From Candidatus Blautia intestinigallinarum (GTDB taxonomy: Bacteria; Bacillota; Clostridia; Lachnospirales; Lachnospiraceae): 64,000 bases of DNA. The stretch covers positions 1 through 64,000 of the forward strand of contig DXIX01000027.1 of NCBI GenBank assembly GCA_019112635.1. The letters are read 5' to 3'. A model generated the notes under the pieces. The model saw nothing but the letters and a program-made list of their open reading frames with translations, did no database searches and was not told the DNA's origin. This document shows positions 60,548 to 64,000 of the stretch, one piece after another; position 1 is the stretch's first letter, and every line of letters begins with the position of its first letter. The translations under genes and the position numbers were made by a program.

Positions 60548-60979
60548 ATGGAAGAAAAGAAGACGGCTTATACCTTTGAAGAATTTACGGAGATTGTGAG
60601 AGAACTGCGTGCAAAATGTCCGTGGGACAGTACCCAGACGCACAAAAGTCTGAAACCGTGCATGCAGGAGGAGGTCGAAGAAGTTTTGGAGGGAATCGAT
60701 CTCCTGGAGAAAACCGGAGAATGGGATAATCTGTGCGAGGAACTGGGCGATGTTCTTCTTCAGGTGGTTCTGCACAGTGTGATTGCTCAGGAAGAAGGGC
60801 TGTTTACGCTGGATGATGTCGTTGACGCTATAGCAAGAAAAATGATTCGACGTCATCCACATATCTTTGGCAAGTCTGATTTGTACAAGGATTATGATGG
60901 GATTCCCGACTGGGAAGAGATCAAGAGACTGGAGCGGGAAGAAAAGGAGAGACAGAGGGTTCTGAGACGGAATTTATAA
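60548..60979 (+). CDS. MazG-type nucleotide pyrophosphohydrolase, single domain
   Basis: 143-residue NTP pyrophosphohydrolase. LRAKCPWDSTQTHKSLKPCMQEE and the EELGDVLLQVV metal helix are typical of MazG. Full MazG/YabN proteins have two or more domains (260-490 residues); this is one domain. It begins one base after the phosphoglucomutase stop. It stands at the yabN position of the yabN-yabO-yabP-yabQ-divIC-spoIIE order. Confidence 0.9.
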   Translation: MEEKKTAYTFEEFTEIVRELRAKCPWDSTQTHKSLKPCMQEEVEEVLEGIDLLEKTGEWDNLCEELGDVLLQVVLHSVIAQEEGLFTLDDVVDAIARKMIRRHPHIFGKSDLYKDYDGIPDWEEIKRLEREEKERQRVLRRNL

Positions 60980-61014
60980 GGGATGATCATTATCCCGGAA
61001 ATGGCGGAAAATCC

Positions 61015-61043
61015 TTGACAAACATAGAGAAAGGGTATATAAA
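61015..61043 (+). promoter_or_regulatory. Sigma-A promoter of the HU gene
   Basis: A perfect TTGACA (61015-61020) and TATAAA (61038-61043) are 17 bases apart. The leader holds a small CTCTCT/AGAGAG hairpin. Confidence 0.85.
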
Positions 61044-61115
61044 TTAATGATAGGACTCTCTGGCTAAAGAGAGCCGAAATTAAGCGTGAGAACAACATTT
61101 AGAGGAGGAAACACC

Positions 61116-61391
61116 ATGAACAAAACTGAATTAGTTGCAGCTATGGCTAAAGAGACTCAACTGGCGAAAAAAGACGTAGAAGCTGTTTTAAAATCATTCA
61201 TTGATGTGGTATCTGAAGAATTGAAGAAAGGCGAAAAAGTTCAGTTAGTCGGCTTTGGAACTTTTGAAGTAAGCAAGAGAGCAGCTAGAGAAGGAAGAAA
61301 TCCTCAGACTGGTGAGACCATGCAGATCAGTGCTTCCAAAGCTCCGAAATTCAAAGCTGGAAAAGCATTGAAAGATCTGATCAACGAATAA
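61116..61391 (+). CDS. hup: DNA-binding protein HU
   Basis: 91-residue histone-like protein. MNKTELVAAMA and the DNA-arm region GFGTFEVSKRAAREGRNPQT are diagnostic. AGAGGAGG lies before ATG 61116. Its own promoter and a strong terminator frame it. In Lachnospiraceae hup often lies in this place between mazG and rqcP. Confidence 0.96.
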   Translation: MNKTELVAAMAKETQLAKKDVEAVLKSFIDVVSEELKKGEKVQLVGFGTFEVSKRAAREGRNPQTGETMQISASKAPKFKAGKALKDLINE

Positions 61392-61400
61392 GAATCGGAA

Positions 61401-61447
61401 AGGCTGTTGCAGAGGCGTATTATGCTTTCTCTGCGGCAGTCTTTTTT
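61401..61447 (+). terminator. Terminator of the HU gene
   Basis: AGGCTGTTGCAGAG pairs with CTCTGCGGCAGTCT using three G-U pairs, followed by TTTTTT. Confidence 0.88.
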
Positions 61448-61498
61448 AAACAATTTTATCAGGTGATTCCTCTCACGAATATAGAAAGGGAGCAAAAT

Positions 61499-61738
61499 AT
61501 GCGTTTGGATAAATTTTTGAAAATATCGAGGCTGATTAAGAGAAGAACGGTTGCGAACGAGGCCTGTGACGCGGGAAGAGTTCTGGTCAACGGGAAGCCT
61601 GCGAAAGCCTCTGTGAAGGTGAAACCAGGGGATATCATTGAGATCCAGTTTGGAAGCCGGACCGTGAAAGTTGAGGTGCTGGAGATCAAGGAAACTGTCC
61701 GCAAAGAGGAAGTGGAGAGTTTATACCGCTACCTGTAG
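61499..61738 (+). CDS. rqcP: S4-domain RNA-binding protein RqcP (YabO)
   Basis: 79-residue S4-domain protein. MRLDKFLKISRLIKRR and GRVLVNGKPAKASVKVKPGD are the S4 fold. Length and gene position (before yabP) match RqcP/YabO, the ribosome-quality-control partner of RqcH. GAAAGGGAG precedes ATG 61499; the in-frame ATG at 61463 has no site. Confidence 0.9.
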   Translation: MRLDKFLKISRLIKRRTVANEACDAGRVLVNGKPAKASVKVKPGDIIEIQFGSRTVKVEVLEIKETVRKEEVESLYRYL

Positions 61739-61747
61739 AGAAGTGAG

Positions 61748-61777
61748 GAATACATTTTTTTCAGGATTCATAGACTA
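61748..61777 (+). promoter_or_regulatory. Sigma-E-like promoter of yabP-yabQ
   Basis: GAATA (61748-61752), N16, CATAGACTA (61769-61777) fits the sigma-E pattern. In Bacillus subtilis yabP and yabQ are sigma-E genes. Confidence 0.55.
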
Positions 61778-61805
61778 TTGATAAAAGGATGCAGGGGATG
61801 GAATC

Positions 61806-62090
61806 TTGGAAGAAAAAAGAAAAGACAGTTTTCACAGTTTGAGCCTGGAGGAAAGACAACATGGCCGGATAACCGGAGTGTCTGACGTGAGGTCTTTCGA
61901 TGAAAAATTGATTATTCTGTCCGTTCACTGTGGTATCATTACCATCAAAGGTGAGAATCTTCATGTGGAACAGCTGGATCTGGAGCAAGGGCTGGTCGAG
62001 CTGAAAGGAAGAATTGACAGTCTAGTCTACACAGAAGAGAAATCTCTGGGACAAAGAGGAGAATCTCTGCTGTCCAGATTGTTTCAGTGA
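61806..62090 (+). CDS. yabP: Sporulation protein YabP
   Basis: 94-residue protein of the YabP family. The mid-region SFDEKLIILSVHCGIITIKGENLHVEQLDLE is characteristic (here the HCGIITIKGE and LHVEQLDLEQG parts). It acts in the mother cell during sporulation; mechanism unknown. Start TTG 61806 follows AGGGGATGG. It is just upstream of yabQ. Confidence 0.88.
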   Translation: MEEKRKDSFHSLSLEERQHGRITGVSDVRSFDEKLIILSVHCGIITIKGENLHVEQLDLEQGLVELKGRIDSLVYTEEKSLGQRGESLLSRLFQ

Positions 62091-62096
62091 GTGCCT

Positions 62097-62723
62097 ATGA
62101 GTGAGTACATACAATATGAACTTTGGGCACTGTTTTTTTTCTGTCTCAGCGGCATGGCCGCTGCTCTTACCTATGATGTCTTAAAAGCACTTCGCAGGGT
62201 GATTCCCCACAGCACAGCGGCGGTGGGAGCGGAAGATTTGTTTTACTGGACTGCCTGCGGATTTTTCCTATTTTATCAGATATTTCTCAAGTGTGATGGA
62301 AATATAAGAAGTTATGCTGTTTTGGGGACGATTTTAGGGGCCGCGGGATATCATGTGACAATAAGTTCGGTTTTTGTGAGTTTTCTTACAGGGATCTTGA
62401 AAGTTCCGGTCAGAGGATTGTTTTTTTTGCTAAAAAGGTTGCTATTTCTCAGGAAAAGATGTAAAATTTTCGTTGATAAACGTAAAAGATTGAAGAATAA
62501 TAAGAGGGTTCATAAATTTGGGAAAATCAAAAAACAATCGAGGCATCCGAAAAAGAATCCGCATGGGAATGTTCAGCATCGGAGTCGTCGCAGTGATCCT
62601 GCTGGGAGTACTCCTGTACGAAGGTCAGAACCTGCGCAGCCAACTGGATTTCTACCAGAAGAGAGAGGAAAATCTGAATCAACAAATCGAGGCAGAACAG
62701 GAACGGACAAAGGAGATCGATAA
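62097..62723 (+). CDS. yabQ: Spore cortex biosynthesis protein YabQ, with long C-terminal overlap into divIC
   Basis: 208-residue membrane protein. The first part (about 1-130) has the YabQ pattern: membrane segments in EYIQYELWALFFFCLSGM, AEDLFYWTACGFFLFYQ and the region after, followed by a basic tail. YabQ is needed for the spore cortex in Bacillus. ATG 62097 is preferred to GTG 62091. The reading continues 206 bases into the divIC gene in another frame, giving a Ser/Arg/Pro-rich tail that looks like translation of divIC DNA, so the natural stop may have been lost or a base is wrong near 62420-62510. Confidence 0.8.
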   Translation: MSEYIQYELWALFFFCLSGMAAALTYDVLKALRRVIPHSTAAVGAEDLFYWTACGFFLFYQIFLKCDGNIRSYAVLGTILGAAGYHVTISSVFVSFLTGILKVPVRGLFFLLKRLLFLRKRCKIFVDKRKRLKNNKRVHKFGKIKKQSRHPKKNPHGNVQHRSRRSDPAGSTPVRRSEPAQPTGFLPEERGKSESTNRGRTGTDKGDR

Positions 62724-62826
62724 GCAAAAAGAATATATGCAGACCGATGAATATGCGGAAGATGTGGCGAGAAATAAGCTGGGGCTGGTCAAGGACAATG
62801 AGGTTGTCTTTGAAGAGCAGGAATAG
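62518..62826 (+). CDS. divIC: Septum formation initiator family protein (DivIC/FtsB)
   Basis: 102-residue bitopic division protein. A short basic N-terminus, one membrane segment (about 15-40) and a coiled coil (LDFYQKREENLNQQIEAEQERTKEI type) followed by the YAEDVARNKLGLVKDNE motif match FtsB/DivIC. Start TTG 62518 is 9 bases after AGAGGG. It is between yabQ and spoIIE, the conserved place in Firmicutes. It overlaps the 3' part of the yabQ reading by 206 bases. Confidence 0.9.
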   Translation: MGKSKNNRGIRKRIRMGMFSIGVVAVILLGVLLYEGQNLRSQLDFYQKREENLNQQIEAEQERTKEIDKQKEYMQTDEYAEDVARNKLGLVKDNEVVFEEQE

Positions 62827-62868
62827 GTTATTTTTTGTCTGAAAATTTTTCGCGACAGGTATCCGGAT

Positions 62869-62901
62869 TTGACAAAGATTTTAAAGGAAATCCCGTATAA
62901 T
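62869..62901 (+). promoter_or_regulatory. spoIIE promoter with 21-bp spacing and possible Spo0A box
   Basis: TTGACA (62869-62874) and TATAAT (62896-62901) are 21 bases apart. Sigma-A promoters with this unusual spacing are known for spoIIE and spoIIG, where Spo0A activates. TTTGACA at the -35 matches the complement of the 0A box TGTCGAA in 6 of 7 bases; looser TGTCTGAA and TTCGCGACA lie upstream. Confidence 0.65.
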
Positions 62902-62931
62902 CCCTTCTGATAATAAAAATCAGAAGGGGGA
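62902..62931 (+). promoter_or_regulatory. Hairpin abutting the spoIIE ribosome site
   Basis: CCCTTCTGA (62902-62910) and TCAGAAGGG (62920-62928) are complementary. The 3' arm runs into the GGGGGAGGGG purine stretch that serves as the ribosome site. The 5' arm begins right after the -10 box, so RNA started at this promoter would have only its end. Confidence 0.6.
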
Positions 62932-62940
62932 GGGGAACAT

Positions 62941-64000
62941 ATGCAGGAATGGGTGATTGCCATGCTCGCAATTATAGGTTTATTCATTTTGCGGGACATG
63001 GCAAAAACTGTCTTGTCACGCCGGACATCCAAAGAGGAAGAACTGACACAGCTGTGTGAGAGTCATCCTCAGAAAGAAAAGGCCGAGCGGTATGCCCAGT
63101 CGTTTCAGAAACTGGCAGATACCTTTTATGGAATGCCTTTTCGAACCGACTATCTGAGTGCCGGACAGGTGGATTGGGTATTTTGTCAGGCCAGCGGAAA
63201 GATTTGTTCCAAATGTTATCAGAAAGATTTCTGCTGGGGCGAGCAGAAACATGAGATGTATGAGGGCGCTTGTTCTCTGATCCGGGCCATTGAAGACGGG
63301 CAGGAAGAAAAAGTGCGGAAATCCAAGATGGAGTGGACCAGAATGTGCGCCAGGGCAGGACTGTTTTATGAGGAGGCCAGACAGTATTTTCAGAAAGAAA
63401 AACAGAATCTGGTCTGGAATAACCGGATGATCGAGGGGCGTCTGGCGGTGGCTCAACAGTTGGATGAGGTGTCAAAGATCATGCAGGCAATGGCAGATGA
63501 TCTCTATGATATTGAACAGGCGGAGCCGGAACTCAGGGAAGAACTCCAGAAAAAATTAAAGAAAAAACAGATCCTGATCAAAAACGTCTGGGTGATGGAC
63601 AAGGTGGAGGGGCGCCGTCAGGTGTTTCTCAATATGCGCGCCAGAGGCGGACAATGTGTATCGATGACAGAAGTAGCTCAATTGCTCTCGGATGTCTATG
63701 GAATGCCTATGGCTCCGGTCAAGGACAGCCGATGCATTGTGAACGGAGAGTATCATACCGTACATTTTATTGAAGATGTCAGTTACGAGGTACTCTACGG
63801 AGCTTCGAAAATTACCAGGGAACAGGAAAAGGTGTCAGGAGACAATTACTCCTGCTCTCTGGAAGAGAACGGCCGTTTTGTCATGTGTCTGTCGGACGGG
63901 ATGGGCTCCGGAATGGATGCCTGCAAGGAAAGCGAGACGGTGGTGGAACTGCTGGAACAGTTCTTGAGTTCAGGATTTTCCCAGGAGACGGCCGCGAAAA
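62941..64000 (+). CDS. spoIIE: Stage II sporulation protein E, 5' part (runs off window)
   Basis: At least 353 residues, open to the window end. SpoIIE is the PP2C-type phosphatase that dephosphorylates SpoIIAA and activates sigma-F in the forespore. The N-terminus has one membrane segment (about 4-20) in place of the roughly ten of Bacillus SpoIIE. The Cys-rich segment CQASGKICSKCYQKDFCWG and the following helical region match the SpoIIE linker, and the phosphatase domain begins near 285 with the metal-binding SDGMGSG (D319). GGGGGAGGGG is 5 bases before ATG 62941. It ends the yabP-yabQ-divIC-spoIIE order. Confidence 0.92.
   Translation, partial: MQEWVIAMLAIIGLFILRDMAKTVLSRRTSKEEELTQLCESHPQKEKAERYAQSFQKLADTFYGMPFRTDYLSAGQVDWVFCQASGKICSKCYQKDFCWGEQKHEMYEGACSLIRAIEDGQEEKVRKSKMEWTRMCARAGLFYEEARQYFQKEKQNLVWNNRMIEGRLAVAQQLDEVSKIMQAMADDLYDIEQAEPELREELQKKLKKKQILIKNVWVMDKVEGRRQVFLNMRARGGQCVSMTEVAQLLSDVYGMPMAPVKDSRCIVNGEYHTVHFIEDVSYEVLYGASKITREQEKVSGDNYSCSLEENGRFVMCLSDGMGSGMDACKESETVVELLEQFLSSGFSQETAAK

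Overview
The window is ordinary chromosome from an anaerobic, spore-forming, Gram-positive member of the Clostridia, most likely Lachnospiraceae. The grounds are gene order and content: rpsF-ssb-rpsR, gdpP-rplI-dnaB and mazG-hup-rqcP-yabP-yabQ-divIC-spoIIE neighbourhoods, spore genes (Csp-like subtilase, CwlD-like amidase, CotS, SpoIIE), ferredoxin-linked 2-oxoacid oxidoreductase, PPi-type phosphofructokinase, sortase B, strong AGGAGG ribosome sites and frequent TTG starts. I see no transposase, prophage or CRISPR array. Genus cannot be decided from what is here.

Layout. 1-665: end of a 23S rRNA gene and tRNA-Asn, -Glu, -Cys. 0.8-6.8 kb: Na+/alanine-type symporter, a giant surface protein, an HD protein. 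6.8-15.1 kb: glycogen debranching enzyme, 2-hydroxyacid dehydrogenase, lgt, TetR, Csp-like protease, phosphofructokinase. 15.2-21.6 kb: PaaK/ACT pair, initiator tRNA, zinc-ribbon protein, sortase B, sirtuin, rpsF-ssb-rpsR. 21.8-31.5 kb: a probable amino-acid oxidation module (2-oxoacid:ferredoxin oxidoreductase, ADP-forming acyl-CoA synthetase, aminotransferase, Na+ symporter, MFS carrier, GntR). 31.6-38.2 kb: gdpP-rplI-dnaB, MerR, ferredoxin, DUF1858, MecA, a structured leader and a small protein. 38.4-46.5 kb: envelope genes (GH18, DivIVA-like, CwlD-like) and a three-gene glycan-transfer module. 46.6-51.2 kb: acidic amino acid operon with a divergent LysR. 51.3-60.5 kb: fba, sua5, rpiB, dCMP deaminase, proS under a T-box, cca, cotS, phosphoglucomutase. 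60.5-64 kb: the mazG-to-spoIIE block; spoIIE runs off the end.

Standout points. (1) The 1287-residue surface protein carries a papain-type protease whose halves are in reversed order (His/Asn half first, Cys half about 290 residues later), joined to a metallophosphatase-like domain with an altered metal motif. (2) In front of three sporulation genes (cwlD-like, cotS, spoIIE) a hairpin has its 3' arm on or next to the Shine-Dalgarno, and the likely sporulation promoter sits so that its own transcript would lack most of the 5' arm; only read-through RNA would fold. This resembles phage T4 gene e control. (3) Sigma-E-like promoters of one pattern (ATA-N16-CATANNNTA) precede csp, cotS and yabP, and spoIIE has a -35/-10 pair 21 bp apart. 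(4) Palindromes are placed as operators beside a LysR gene (two copies), a ferredoxin gene and the 2-oxoacid oxidoreductase cluster.
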